This document shows, one piece after another, positions 31,483 to 44,235 of a DNA stretch of 64,000 nucleotides. How positions within the stretch are numbered: the first letter of the stretch is position 1; each line of letters opens with the position of its first letter. The notes below the pieces were generated by a model. The model did not search any database. It was given only the letters and a program-made list of their open reading frames with translations, and was not told the DNA's origin. The stretch is from Apium graveolens (Eukaryota; Streptophyta; Magnoliopsida; Apiales; Apiaceae). A program made the position numbers and the translations under genes. The stretch is from assembly GCF_009905375.1 (NCBI RefSeq), contig NC_133647.1:4215847-4279846 (forward strand), written 5' to 3'.

Positions 31483-34400
31483 TGTAATAACCCCAATTTT
31501 TGGAAATTTTTGAAACCCTTATGAATAGTGTTTTTGCTGAATGAGAAAACTTTTCATGCCACACTATGTAGGGGTTCTGTTATGGATATTCTGAGATTTT
31601 ATTAGTACTCTATATGGTATATAAATGTATGTAAAGATCGTCAGAATCCAATTCCGAACACTTTGATTTTTCCCGAAAATCTACCAAATACAGAAAGAAT
31701 TGAGTATAAGGTAACAGAATAAAAAAGTATTTAAATTCAAGGATTATAAGAGAGGATCATGAAAGGAATATAATGTATTGAGAAAGGTTAAAGAAACCTA
31801 AGTAATAAGATCCCGGGTATGATCCCTCAAACGATAAACGAAAACGAAAGTTAAGCGAACCGTATAACAGATCAGCGGTCATTAGGCAAGCAATTAGGAG
31901 TTAATCAAGGAGGTTAAGGATGATGATGTCATCAAACCAACAAGGTGTGGACAAGTGGAAGCATTATGACTTGTGCAAGATGACATAAGCATGACAAGGG
32001 GTTTTGTTTTGTTGGTTGATTTTGGGCCATGTAAAATTTACCATGGTAAAAAGCTAAAACATTTTCCAAGGCCAAAAAGGAGAAGCAACCAAGCAAATAT
32101 CATAAAACACAAAAATTAGAAGTTGACTTTCCCATTTCAAGCAGAAAGCTCTCGGCTAAAACAAATCCAGCAACTTCAAACTGCCATATCTCCTTCAATA
32201 CTCACTCAAATATTGTGTTCTATAGCTCGTTGGAAAGGTATTGAGATGTCCTACAACTCTTGTTCACAAGTCTCTTCCAAATAAGCATGGTAAGACCCTC
32301 ATTTTTACAGTTCTTTAAATCGGACTTTTAGAAACTTCAAAGCCTAACTTTGTGTTCTTGATTTCTTTGGAAAGATCAAGCTTGTAGGAGGCTCCCTAAG
32401 GCTTCCTAGCAACTTAACACCTCCCAAGGAAGGTATAAATCTTCACACCCTTTAGTAATAAGTTTGAATGTTGAAGTTTGGAGATGGTTTGGATGGATGA
32501 GTAGTAATTTGAATGATAAGCATGATTCGAGCTTAATTGTTAAGTAGTTTAGTTGAATTTGGAGATGTTATAATATATGATTGGATTGAGATCCTTGAGC
32601 TTATTATGACTGAAATCAGTAGCATTGATGTGTATCTTGAGTTGTTGTTGATTGGTAGTTGGATTGATATGATTTGGAATGGTAAAAATTTGGGAAATCG
32701 CGTAAACATAGCCGTCGTAATGTCCAATTTACTTTAGACTGCTTTTGTTCATAACATTAGGAACCGAGAACTCCCTGATAGATTTTGACCATTGCCATTT
32801 TTAGATAGTTCATATTACGAGCTTCGTTTTGATATGTAGTTCGTTTGATTCCGATGTACGGTTTAGGAGAAACGACCGTTTTAAGTAACGGCGTTTCGCG
32901 ACCGAACCATTACCCCTCGCCTTACTTTGAAACCTTGGTTAAGGATCTTAAAAGGTTAATTAGTGTATGAAACAATTATGTTAAGTGTGTTAGGCAGTTG
33001 GTAAGACACTCGCGAAGGAATCGCCTTAAAACTCGTAATGGTTAAATTATTAAAAATGGTGGAGCCGAGGGTACTCGAGTGACTTAAGAGAATCAGTAAG
33101 CGCAAAGCAAGCGTTAGAGTCTAAGTTGGTTAAAGTATAGATTTACAAGTGACTTTGGTTTAATTCCAACTTACTTGTTGTTTATAGGTTACCAGACTCG
33201 TCCCGAGCCATTTGTAACCCCCAATCGCTCAGGCAAGTTTTCTACCCGTTATACTGTTGTTGTGATGTATATGTGTATATGCATGATCTTATGATAAATG
33301 CATATTTGTTATTAGCAAATTCTTACGATATATTGTAGCATGTGATATGGTATATATGCATGCCTGTTTCGTATTCTTGATTTATATATTTGTTGGTTCA
33401 AATGCTTATTCGTTGCATAATACCTATGCTAGAGATAATTGGTATTTGCGTATACCCTTAGTATAGGGGATCAAAATGTGAACTTTTTCTAAAACCGGGA
33501 GGCGAGACTCCCGAGTATAATATATATTTATATATATATATTGATATAGTTTTTAAAACTATTAATCGAATAAGATTTATTCGATAACTTTATTTTATTT
33601 AATGAATATTATTACGAATATTCATTCGAGGGCTTATGACTCCTTTATTTTTTTTAATGAATATTATTTTGAATATTCATTCGAGGGCTTATGACTTCTT
33701 TATTTTATTAAATGAATATTATTTTGAATATTCATTCGAGGACTTATGACTCCTTTTATTTTATTATTTGAATATTATTTGAATATTCATTCGAGTGCTT
33801 ATAACTCCTTTATATTATTTATTGAATATTATTTGAATATTCATTCGAGGGCTTATGACTCAGTTTATATTATTTAATGAATATTATTTGAATATTCATT
33901 TGAAGATCTATGACTCCGATTATTTGCTGAGATATATTCTTTATTTTATTAAAGAATAAGGTGTCGATAATCAAACTTATCTTTGATTATTCAAATAAAG
34001 ATAGTACTTTCGTATAAGTATATCTTTGGTTATTTAATACTCATTTCAAGTATAAGTTTTAAAACTTCTACTTCAATTATTTTTATAAAGATTATTCTTT
34101 ATGGGAATATTATTTAAATAATAATATTTTCTAATATATTGGGACTGATTTATTTCATTAAATCAGCATTACTCCAAACACTCTTTAAAGTGTTTTCGAG
34201 TCTTCAAAATGATTTTTAAAAGTTAGAGCGAATCCCAAAACTCATTTTTATATTTAAGATCTTCCTTTTAAAGGGGATTTAAATACTCTTTCAAAACTTG
34301 AGGGATCCGGCTCAGTGGTGTATTTTACATTCGCAACGAGGTTGCTGTTTTGAGAAAAAATCTTGATTACTTGCCCATCGTTCGGGAAGTAAGTTCATCT

Positions 34401-35675
34401 ATTTGAGTTGGCATAAGCAACATGGGCTCAGTGGGCGTCCATGAAAGTGTAAGTGGCTCAGTGGGAGTCCATCAAATGCGTAAGTGGCTGAGTGGCAGTC
34501 CAGCATAAGGTCCTATTGCGGCCAGGGTGATGACCAGTGGGGAATTCGTCCATCTACTAGTAGAAAAGGTTACCTATTGGTATCTTTGCCTGATCAGCAA
34601 GATATCAGGTTTATGCCAAGGTTTTCTCCTTTCCAAATTCATTGGATATTGCAACTCTGTTTATAATTTTCATAACAGAGGTTTTCAAGGAGTGTATGAA
34701 ATGTATATATATGTGTATATATATATCGGGATTTAATGAAGTATCTCGTAACTTCATTATTTATAATGATATTCAAAGATTGAATATATTTAAATCTTGT
34801 CTTGTAGTCTCATCTATGTGATGAACTTTTGAACTGATTATAACTTGAACGGTGGTAGTTCAAGTAATATTTGGAAAAGATATAAGTATATTGGGGTATC
34901 TTGTAACTTCATATTTTCAACTTATATCTAGTTAATGATTATCTTATGCATATCAAAGATTTTCAGAAAAACGTTGAGACAAGGGTAGATATATGAGATC
35001 ACCTTGCGACGATATTTTTATACAGTTATAAACTGGAACTCTGTGTATATTATGCATGGAAGAGGACTTCCAAGATTTTGAAAAGTATATATGTATATAT
35101 ACTGAATATTTTGCGACTTCATCGCATTAAGATATCAAACTTGGTTCATTTCTTTTGACCAAGACTTTCATGAGTACTATGAGAAGGCTCATATATTGTT
35201 AATCATTATACATATTATTTTGGTGGGCTTGCTGTTCACCCTTGCTTTCTTCTTTCATCACACAACAACAGATAGAAAAGATGAACAGGACCAAGCTCCC
35301 GATTCGCAAGCGGTTAGAAAATGTTTCGCAGTCTTCTGAAAGCGTTGATGTCGCCGTAGCTGAGGTAGGAGCTACCAATAGGCTAGGTTTTCAACTATTG
35401 ATGAACCAGACTTATGTATAATATGAATTGTAATAATGGCAAGGAATATGTAAATTTATTCAGAACCTTTTTAAGGTGTAACGGTTTATAATTGTGGAAT
35501 ATAAGGACTTGTGTTATTTTTGAGTGTTCATCTCTGAGACTATAACTTGTGGTGTGTGTGTTTATTGTGGGGTCACAGTACAGAGTAGTTGATTATTTAT
35601 TAAGATTGGGTGTTATTAAGGGAAATGGAACTCGTGACAACCCGGATCCCCGACCCCGGATTTGGGGGTGTTACA
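31483..35675 (+). repeat. Gypsy 3' LTR (4193 bp)
   Basis: Near-identical to the 5' LTR, with about one difference per hundred bases by eye over the parts compared, plus one indel near 22700 (5' LTR coordinates). It is followed by the TSD ATTGG. Confidence 0.93.
33590..33918. repeat. Tandem repeat array in gypsy 3' LTR
   Basis: Same six-unit, roughly 57-bp array as in the 5' LTR at 23808-24140, with a few unit-specific substitutions shared between LTRs. Confidence 0.85.
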
Positions 35676-35680
35676 ATTGG

Positions 35681-35862
35681 GGTTGCCGCGGATTGATTTT
35701 CTTTTTTATGAAATTTAAGACATCGGTTTGAATATGAGACGATGTCCTAAATAGAGAAAGACATCACATTTACGCGGGATGATGTCTATTAAATATTAGA
35801 AATCGGTTGCAGGACTGGACGATATCTAATGGGTGATGTCTATTAACCTTTTTCTTGTAGTG
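35681..35862. mobile_element. CACTA-like transposon terminal fragment
   Basis: Reading the minus strand from 35862 gives CACTACAAGAAAAAGG, the canonical CACTA (En/Spm) terminus. Behind it are repeated GATGTC/GACATC subterminal blocks. The opposite end was not found; the gypsy insertion at 35675 adjoins this fragment. No transposase is present. Confidence 0.55.
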
Positions 35863-36261
35863 ATAATTGGGAGAAACGGAGGGTGAATATTATATATAAT
35901 TTTTAATTAATTTCAGTTAATTTTAGCCACGTAGCTCCATTACGTGTCTCCTAGAGTTTGAAGTTCTCGTTTTTCTTGAAAAAGTATGAAATGCAGGCCC
36001 GACATCAAGAGGTGCTTGCGAGAGTTGAGACTTGAGATGTTAAAGTTCAAAAATGAAACTCAGTGGAATATTTTGGGCTCGTACGAGAAATTTAAGAAGC
36101 GATAAAATCTAAAATCTAAAATATAATTATAGGCCTCTGAATTATTAGAATTTTATTGTCTAGGTTACTGAATTAAAATTTTCGTATTTTAGGTTATTTA
36201 ATTTTTGAAATTTCTGATATAAATCCTTCCGTTAAAAAAATTCTCACGGCGTTAAAAAAAA
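35863..36261. other. Intergenic, nothing recognised
   Basis: AT-rich unique-looking sequence without a credible frame or element terminus. Confidence 0.5.
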
Positions 36262-36600
36262 ATAGGGTTATTGATGTTCATACAGATCAAAGCAATTTTG
36301 AAGATATTCAAATTTAAAATTGAAGTAGTCAAAATAAAGTTTGAATCATCATTAACATATGACACAAATTTCCTTAAATTAGGTCCAATTCAAAAAAAAG
36401 ACCCTAAATTTTTTGTTCTTTATTAAATTTAGGTACCTAAATTTATGAAATTTTGAATCGGTCATAGTTCGTGAAAATTGGCATCATATGCGTGTTGCTG
36501 ATAATTTAAACTTCAATTTGATCACTTGAACTTTAAATTTAAATATCATTAACATCTTCAAAATTGCTTTGATCCATCTGAATATCAAGAATCCTAGTTT
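36262..36600. repeat. Foldback inverted repeat 1
   Basis: The left arm (about 36262-36380) and right arm (about 36475-36600) are imperfect reverse complements. For example, GATCAAAGCAATTTTGAAGA on the left faces its complement near 36552-36571. The transcript would form a long hairpin. It is probably a MITE of unknown superfamily. Confidence 0.6.
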
Positions 36601-37869
36601 TCTGATTTTAACCATGCTAGTTGATTTTAAGGAGTGAGATAAAAAAAGAACTCACTTCAATAATGCCTTACTAATTCCTTATATCACAACTAGCCGCGCT
36701 TCATTACTTATCATTACTTATTCTTAAGAAACATCTTCTCTTTTTAAGGAACTCTGAACTTATATTTTATAATAAAATATGGAACATATCATCATTCTCT
36801 CTCCTATTTTAATTGAAGTAATATATTTTTTATTATAAAATATTAAATAACAAGGAGATATAAGCAATGTTATTGAAGATCAACCTATCTATTCATATTT
36901 TAAAGTGTTAAAGAGTCAATTTTTTATATTACATATAAGAATTGGCTTTAAAATTCAGTTGGATTTTGTATAAGAAAGTTCTTTCATATAACGTTCATTC
37001 TTATTATAATTTTAATTTATTTATTTCATTTTTTAATAAATTAAAAGAAAATTGAAGTTTGTTCATTCATAATTGTGGGTCAGAGAACATGGGCTTGTAA
37101 TTAAAATAGGAGAGAACATGACCGTCATAACTTGCTGGACCAGCTTTATCAACCCACTAGAAATCAACTTATGCCCGTAACCCAGCCACGGAAACAAAAA
37201 ATTTTAACAATATAAATATGACTAGGATTTTTTGCACGTTTCATAAGATTTTTTCTAAAATAATTCATTTTTGTTAATAATAAAAAATGTACTTTAGTTA
37301 TTCATAAAAATATAAAATAATTAATATGATCGGTTGTGAATTAATGGCCATTATATTGCAACAATATGTTTTTTTGTCTTGTGTTGAAAAAGACGGTAGT
37401 GCTCTATTATATATTAACTTTTTTGTTTAAAAAGAAAATTTTGATTTTATCATAATTTTAAAATTGTAAATTTTAGTTTCATATTACTGTACTATTAGAC
37501 TATATTTGTAAAACACTTGTGTAAGTAAACAAATACGAATTTTTAAATAAAAAGTATTCTTAAAATTAAATCAGATTTTTTATGAAATATTAAAAAACTA
37601 CTTATAACAAATATCCAATATTATAACAAATGACGGAAATAAATTGGGGATCAATAAAGAAAAACACTTAGAAACTATTTACGATGTCACAAATTTGGTC
37701 CGTCCATTCATTTTATTTTGAAATATTTGTTATATAATTTAATATAGGTAAAAGTTACAATTTTTAGAAATATTATCCAAAATATACCACTTTTGAATTT
37801 TAACCTCCCAAAATACTCAGATATACATGATAACCTCCCAAAATATCAACGAAGTACGCATTTAAGAGA
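36601..37869. other. Intergenic, AT-rich
   Basis: No gene, RNA or element boundary recognised; open frames are short and random in look. Confidence 0.5.
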
Positions 37870-38042
37870 TGCGTATTCAAGTTTTTAAAAGTTAATAAAG
37901 AATACACATGTTGAACATGCATATTCACTTTTGTTTTTTAAGTAGAATACGCATGTTTAACATCCGTATTCACAAAAAAATAAATGTGAATGTGCATGTT
38001 CAACATGCGTATTCTTATTAACTTTTAAAAGTTTGAATACGC
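37870..38042. repeat. Foldback inverted repeat 2
   Basis: GCGTATTCAAGTTTTTAAAA near 37872 pairs with TTTTAAAAGTTTGAATACGC near 38023-38042. The loop carries further copies of a GCATGTTGAACATGCGTATTC-like palindrome. Confidence 0.6.
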
Positions 38043-38871
38043 TAATTGAATGGATAATTTGGGTGAAACATCCCGCCATTTATTATTTTGGGCATTTATT
38101 TTCAAATGATGGGTATTTTGGTTTTTCACATCTATTTTATCCGACATTTTTTTACTATTTTTATTATAAAGTCTTTTTGACGGCCATTCCGGCGAAGCTC
38201 GCCCTTAATTTAACATTATAATTTGTAGCAACAAATTTTGATAATAGTAGAAGATGTATCAACAAGAAAAGCTAAATTATCTCCGATAAGAAGTGTGTGC
38301 TTTGTGTATCAAGGACTGCACAAGAACCTAAGACAACATATTCTTGTGTATTGGGCTTCCGCAAGTAATCGGTAAAGGGTAGAACACAGTTTCAGATTAT
38401 ATTAGGCCAATGTTTCATCATTTTTAAGATGACGTACCATTTATAGTTAATATGTAATATTGAGAAATATATTAACTTTTTAGTGGAAGTTACAGTATTC
38501 ACCGACGACATGAAATGGATTATATAAAGTACCGCACATAAAAGATAAATAATTACTTCACCAAGCACTTGTCAAGTTGCTAAAAAGTACAACACAGTAA
38601 AACTGGAGGAAATGATTTGGTAAAAGTCCAAGGAGGGTAAAAAGTACGCTTAATGACCTTTTCAGCCTCAATATTTACACCAGTGTACCCATAAAGGCTT
38701 GAAGTTTGAAAGCGTACATTTCCAGCTCTCCGGTATCCAAAATGTGCTCTTTTACCCTTGGGCCGAAACGGGTCAGAAACGGTACGTAACGGCGGGGATA
38801 TTTTAGTAATTATTCAGCCGATATTCACATACTTTCGAAACGTACCTTTTGGACCTTAAAGTTTGAAATTG

Positions 38872-39102
38872 TACACATAAACCCCTAATGATTCATGCCC
38901 CATAACATGAATTGTTGTTGCGGATTTGTATTAAAAAGGGGAATATTTCAGTAAAAGTTGATGTTCGTGGCTCCAATAATTAATATGATCAGGAGGAGGT
39001 GTCACAGCAACATATTTCTACCACGAAATATTCCCCTTCTTAATACAAATCTGCAACAACAATTCATGTTATGGGGCATGAATCATTAGAGGTTTATGTG
39101 TA
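38872..39102. repeat. Foldback inverted repeat 3
   Basis: Arms of about 78 bp (38872-38949 and 39025-39102) are highly complementary; both contain ATTCATGCCCCATAACATGA or its reverse complement. The loop is about 75 bp. The arms are similar enough to make a near-perfect hairpin RNA. Confidence 0.75.
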
Positions 39103-39940
39103 ATGGACAAATCTGCAACAACAATCCAGTTGAATGTCTTCAATGGTTAAATTCTTCTCTGTTGATGGCTTCTTCTCCTCCTTCCTTGTGTGACTACTTG
39201 TCTCTCCTTTTCTCGTGCTAGTCCTCTTTCTATTGTGTACGATCTATTTAGTAATAATAATATATCTGCTATAAGTCTTTTTAATAATTTAATGCAAATA
39301 CAATGAGACTTTCAAATTAGATATAAATTACGAGAAAGTGATAATTCGTAGTTGACTTTTTGACTCAGATTATGGGATGATTCAGTTGGACTTTGAATCC
39401 AAGACCACTTCCGAATTCAAGATTGCGCAAGTGGCCCATTAAATCCGATTTTAAATCAAATTCATATCTAACTCTGATTTTGCAAACTCCAAACTTTACT
39501 TTATTATATCTCATTGATACCTACAATAAAAATACTAATATTTATTAAATAAAAAACCAAATCTATACAAAATAACCAAAGTATGCTGACAATATTAAGA
39601 TAAAGTACACATTCATCATGCCCAAACACAGTCCTTTATACATTTTCAAATTCAAATTCTGGGGGGAACTCTTAATTCGGGTCCATGAATTGTATCACAT
39701 TGTAATGAAGTACAAAAAATACAAAATCTTACCTGGTTTTGTCATGAGGAAGCTACACATAAGCATTGTTTCCCTCAAATATGCTGAAAAAGGCACCTTG
39801 ATTTCGAATTTCAATCAATTCTATTTTCAAACAACCTGGATTATTTAATGTTGTATTATTGTAGTATATCAGGAAAAATAATATATGTATTTGTACTGCA
39901 TGTTATATTTGGGAGAGGAAGCAGTAGCAATTTATTTTAA
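39103..39940. other. Intergenic, nothing recognised
   Basis: An open frame at 39618-39848 (76 codons) resembles no known protein to me. No element ends are seen. Confidence 0.45.
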
Positions 39941-42211
39941 TCTCTTCTATATATAATAGCACAACAAGGAGATAATTTTTTGAGATTAAAAAGTCTCATT
40001 GAAAAGACTAAACTACCCCTATTTTTAATATTTATATAAAAGTTGTGTTTTGTGAGAATCGAACTCGGGTTGCTTCATTCTTCTATACAACCTCATATCA
40101 TCACACCATATTGTCACATGTGTTTTTTATCATACACATAATATGTAAATGTGCTGAAAGAATATTTTATTTAACCTTAAAGATAGCTACTTGAATTCCG
40201 CAAAAAAAATGATAGTTACTTAAATATTTGTACAATTAATTTTAAATAACTGAATTCCAGATATAAAGTTAGGCATAATACATAAATGAGTTATTATTTT
40301 ATTTATTATTATTATTTAGTTTGAAAATATATCTCATATATTTTTAACAATTTTTTATTATAAAAAGTAATTAAAATGTATATATATAATTTTTAAAGAA
40401 AATATTGAAAATAAAATCGCCTATATATAAATAATCTAGATTGGTATTAAATATTTAGATAAGTTCGAATTATAATGAGTCAATGAATTTTAGTTTATTT
40501 TGAATTGAAATCAGAATTTGGCTCATTGTTCAAAAATACTCGAAATTTGACTATATGACTAGCCGAAAAACATTGTCACATTCTACGTTTAGTAAATTTA
40601 AATTACAAGTTCGACGAGAATATCTTACCAATAATGTGATTTTTTTTGATATCTTATATTAATATAAATTAATGTGTTTGAGGTATTTATAGGATCAAGT
40701 CAATTGATTATTTGTATTAAAATTACTAACTTTACTGATAGCGCAATAGTGTTTTGGGACTTGTCCCGATTTTAAAAATATTAGAATTTGTTATGAGATC
40801 TCACGAGATTTGTTAAAACTACGATGATATATTAAATCTATTTATTTTTCATTTTTCACTTTAAAAAAACTAGCATTTTAAAAAGAATTCTTTTAGATAA
40901 ACAATATTTATTGATCAAGATAATATTGTACAAATATTTTGAATTATTTTAATATTTTGAATTATTCAAATAAAAGTTATATCTATACAATATTGTAGCA
41001 TTTGATTCAATACATTTTATACTATTTCAAATATATATATATTGTTCAATAATTTGAAGAAATTAACCAGTTCAACTAATATTCATAAAATTTTATCGAA
41101 TTGAAAAATATTTAATTTTAGGAAAACAGTATACAATATTATCAAATTATTATATGAAGAAATATTAGAGTTGTAATGAAAGAAACTTAAAAATAGTTTA
41201 AATAACAATATAATTACAATTTTTCCTTCAAATTCTTGAAAAAAAATCATGAACATCAATAATAAGTCTTACATTATATAATTTCTTTTTATGTTACATG
41301 ATTGATACTCGGTCGCGTAAAAAACAGATATGGATTGTTTGTCAGTGATAATGTGAATACCATATATAAATTATTGCAATTTATTTATTACATAATTTTA
41401 AATTTTGAATAATTATAAATACATGTTATTTAAGTAATCAATTGACTCACTAAATATTAATAATGATTATACATGTACATAAATCAGATATTTAGTATAT
41501 AAATAATTAAAATCATCGTAATTTTCTAAGAAATGTAACATACGATAATTCACATGCTAATATAGACACATATAACTTAATCTTATTTTGTTAAGAGTAG
41601 TGTAAAAAACTAACATTTTTTCAAACATACATACGTTAAATTTCAAAAACAAACATTTTTCATTAAAATCGACTTTCATATTAACAGTAGTGTTGTAAAT
41701 TTTATATTAGTTTATATTATGACTGCAAGTAGTTCTGAATTCAGTTATTCATTTTTTATCTTTTTAAATTGAGTAAGTTAACTGTAAGTTTGTATAGAAC
41801 TCAGTAATAATATAGACCAATTATATAGTTTATTTAAATGAAATTCAAAATTTTTGGTCAACTCTGAATTCAACATATATGTTAGTTTTTAACTTTTTCT
41901 TTGTAAACATACCAACGACATTCTACATATTAAGTTTATTTGTTTCATTTTAAACGTACACTGACTACCTTGTTTATATTAATTCATTAAATACAATTAT
42001 ACAACACAAACAAGAATACATATATATTTTTCTTAATAAACTATATTGGAAACGTTGTGTAATTTAATAATGTCTTGTATAAAAATGATACACAGATGAA
42101 TACGTACATTATACAATATTTACAAATAAGAATATAACTAAAAGCATTATAATTGCATACATAAAAAAACTCTAGAAAATGACCCGTGCCTCGCACGGGT
42201 TATTATGCTAG
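39941..42211 (+). mobile_element. Non-autonomous Helitron C (2271 bp)
   Basis: Uninterrupted copy: A|TCTCTTCTATATATAATAG at 39941, hairpin CCCGTGC-CTC-GCACGGG, then TTATTATG and CTAG|T at 42208-42211. It is inserted between A (39940) and T (42212) as Helitrons do. It is the best reference for the internal sequence of copies A and B. It has no protein-coding capacity. The minus strand has a tRNA-like AGTTCGATTCTC B-box-like stretch near 40050-40110. Confidence 0.88.
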
Positions 42212-42924
42212 TTACCTATAAATGCGGGGGACCTTTTCGACTTAGTTAGCTTGAAAACTCCTTCAGGAATTATATTCTTAAGTAAATATGTAGATACTCT
42301 CCTTAAAAAAACTCTTATCCCTGAGTATAAAAAAATAAGATAAATAAGTAGATGAATGCTCCAATTCAAAGTACATAAAATATAAAAGTAGATTACCGCC
42401 GCTAAAACTTCTGGACTTCTCACTAAATATTTGAACTTTTTAATATAAATTTTCAACTATCTTTATAACTTATAAGTAACTATATATAGAGAGAGTTATT
42501 TAACTTTGCATTTACCGATACACATAATCACTTTACAAAACATTGCGACTCCAAAATAAGGTCTCTTTGATTTTTGGCTTCAATATGTGTTAACCTCTTT
42601 AATATAAGTTCTCTTTCGACACAGCTTAGTACAAAAGAGGCTGACGAATACTAAAAAATAACAATTAGGAAATTTACAGTCCTTAAATTTCAACAACAAA
42701 TTAAAGCGCGGATTGATAAAAAAAGCTTGAATCATACTTCAATATAAGCAGGATCACATTGTTCAAAAGTTGAATGTTATTTTAAAGGCTATAAAAGAAA
42801 AAGTATTACCGTATGCAGAGAGAAAGTACAAATAAAAAATGAATATATTTGAAACTGACTTGAAATAGGTAACGTTGGTACCTTTACACCTTATAACTAA
42901 TATTAGAACTTCTTCCTTTCAGTT
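42212..42924. other. Sequence upstream of mariner relic
   Basis: AT-rich. It may include the decayed N-terminal part of the mariner-like element that follows, but no reliable motif is seen. A minus-strand frame at 42208-42456 spans the Helitron border and is not credible. Confidence 0.4.
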
Positions 42925-44235
42925 GGGTGCCTCAAAATCAGTTGTTCACAAACTTGTACAAAAAGGCAAAATAATATCTCACTCAATAACTTGAAGCCAT
43001 TTTTGAAAGCCATAAATATGGAAGCGAGCATAATGCTCCTAAAAATCTTCAAAGTTCGACACTATACACAAACTCGACTTATGATGGTATGTATTGTAAT
43101 GTAAACATAAATAAGAAATGATTTTACATGACAACAACTTCACAAGAAAACTACCTACTTTCATCGGAACCATTACCACATAGGACATGTAAATCTAAAA
43201 AATCAATCACAAAATTTATGTTTATAAGTTCAGTCCCTAGGCCTAGATATTATGAGAATGATGTGTGCATTTTTAATGTAAAGATTGGTATATTTTCATT
43301 CGCTCTTACAGAACCAACTAAGAGAGTAAGCAAAAATAGGACAGGAGGAGTCATGAAATTTATGCCTATTGAGAGCATCATGAAACTTGTCATTAAATGA
43401 TGTCTGATTTAAAATATTATTTCAACCATCAAAGCCAAATGGTCATCAAATTTAGACATACATATAGTATTTTAACAAGATAACGTAACATCATACTAAG
43501 TGATGATCAAGATTTCATCAATGCAACCAGTGGCAGATCCAGAGTTTCACTTCTGTAGGGACACTATGTGCTTAAGTAAGTATGTCATGGGTCGATGGTC
43601 CAAATTCAATTTCTTTTATTTTCACTATTTTTTTAAAATAATGATATTTAAGTGCTAAAAAATTAGAATTTAATCAATTCAATCTCGAACTTTTGTTCAC
43701 ATAACTATAGATACGACTCAAATTATGAAAGATTTTTTACCAATATAGGGAAGTTAACTACTTTTAGTGGGGGCACTCACAACACACACGCAAACACACA
43801 TATATATATCATAAAATATTAATAAAAACACTAATTTTTGTTGTTGTGGGGACACGTGTCCCCTAGGTCGTACGCTCATATATAGTACCATTGAACGCAT
43901 CTAAGATGAATTCAGTATCAGTTTGGTCAGTCAACCGACAAATAGCCCGGATCTTAATATGAGCGACTTGGGTTTTTTTATGAATCATTCAAGGACTACA
44001 ACATGGAAAGGCTCTAAAGACGGTGTGTTAACTAGTGGATGGGGACAAAGGCATATAAAGAAGTGTTTGATAAAACATTAATTTATGTGTGAAGAATATT
44101 TATGACATGTATGAATGGAATTTTAAAACCTAAGGGAAACAACAATTATCAACTTCCTCACATCAGAAAAAAAAGACTTGAAAGAATGGGAATTCTTCCG
44201 ACCATTATCACAGTTCAATTGGACTTAGTTTAAGA
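42925..44235 (+). pseudogene. Mariner-like transposase relic, interrupted
   Basis: Plant Tc1/mariner DDD-type transposase in pieces. LGASKSVVHKLVQKGKI is the helix-turn-helix. NINKK-stop-FYM replaces the HIDEKWFYM box, losing the first catalytic Asp. EPLPHRTCKSKKSITKFMF and IGIFSFALTEPTKRVSKN follow (open frame 43128-43400). The second Asp box QDN is at 43476-43484. Then, after an insertion of about 360 bp, come SLVSQPTNSPDLNMSDLGFF with the third Asp, and C-terminal traces to about 44230. Stops and frameshifts are many. Mariner transposases of this type are the proposed drivers of Stowaway MITEs, several of which are nearby. Confidence 0.72.
43536..43895. mobile_element. Short insertion inside mariner relic
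   Basis: About 360 bp separates two contiguous transposase segments. It begins near CAGTGGCAGATCCAGAG and ends near GACACGTGTCCCCTAGG. The start resembles common plant non-autonomous DNA transposons that begin CAGTGGCGGATCC. The exact ends and TSD are not resolved. Confidence 0.45.

Larger units (their letters stand above)
21682..35675 (+). mobile_element. Tekay/Del-like Ty3/gypsy element, non-autonomous, very long LTRs
   Basis: This 13,994-bp element has LTRs 21682-25899 and 31483-35675 (TGTAATAACCCC ... GGTGTTACA), TSD ATTGG (21677-21681 and 35676-35680), a PBS and a PPT. The interior (5.6 kb) keeps only fragments: a Gag-like start, RNase H, an integrase start, Gag core, and integrase C-terminus plus chromodomain-like tail. 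They are in abnormal order and full of stops. RNase H (YHSGKANVVADALSKK) and the integrase tail are closest to Tekay/Del chromoviruses. No reverse transcriptase is found. The LTRs agree at roughly 99% by eye, so the insertion is young although the coding is dead. Confidence 0.93.
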
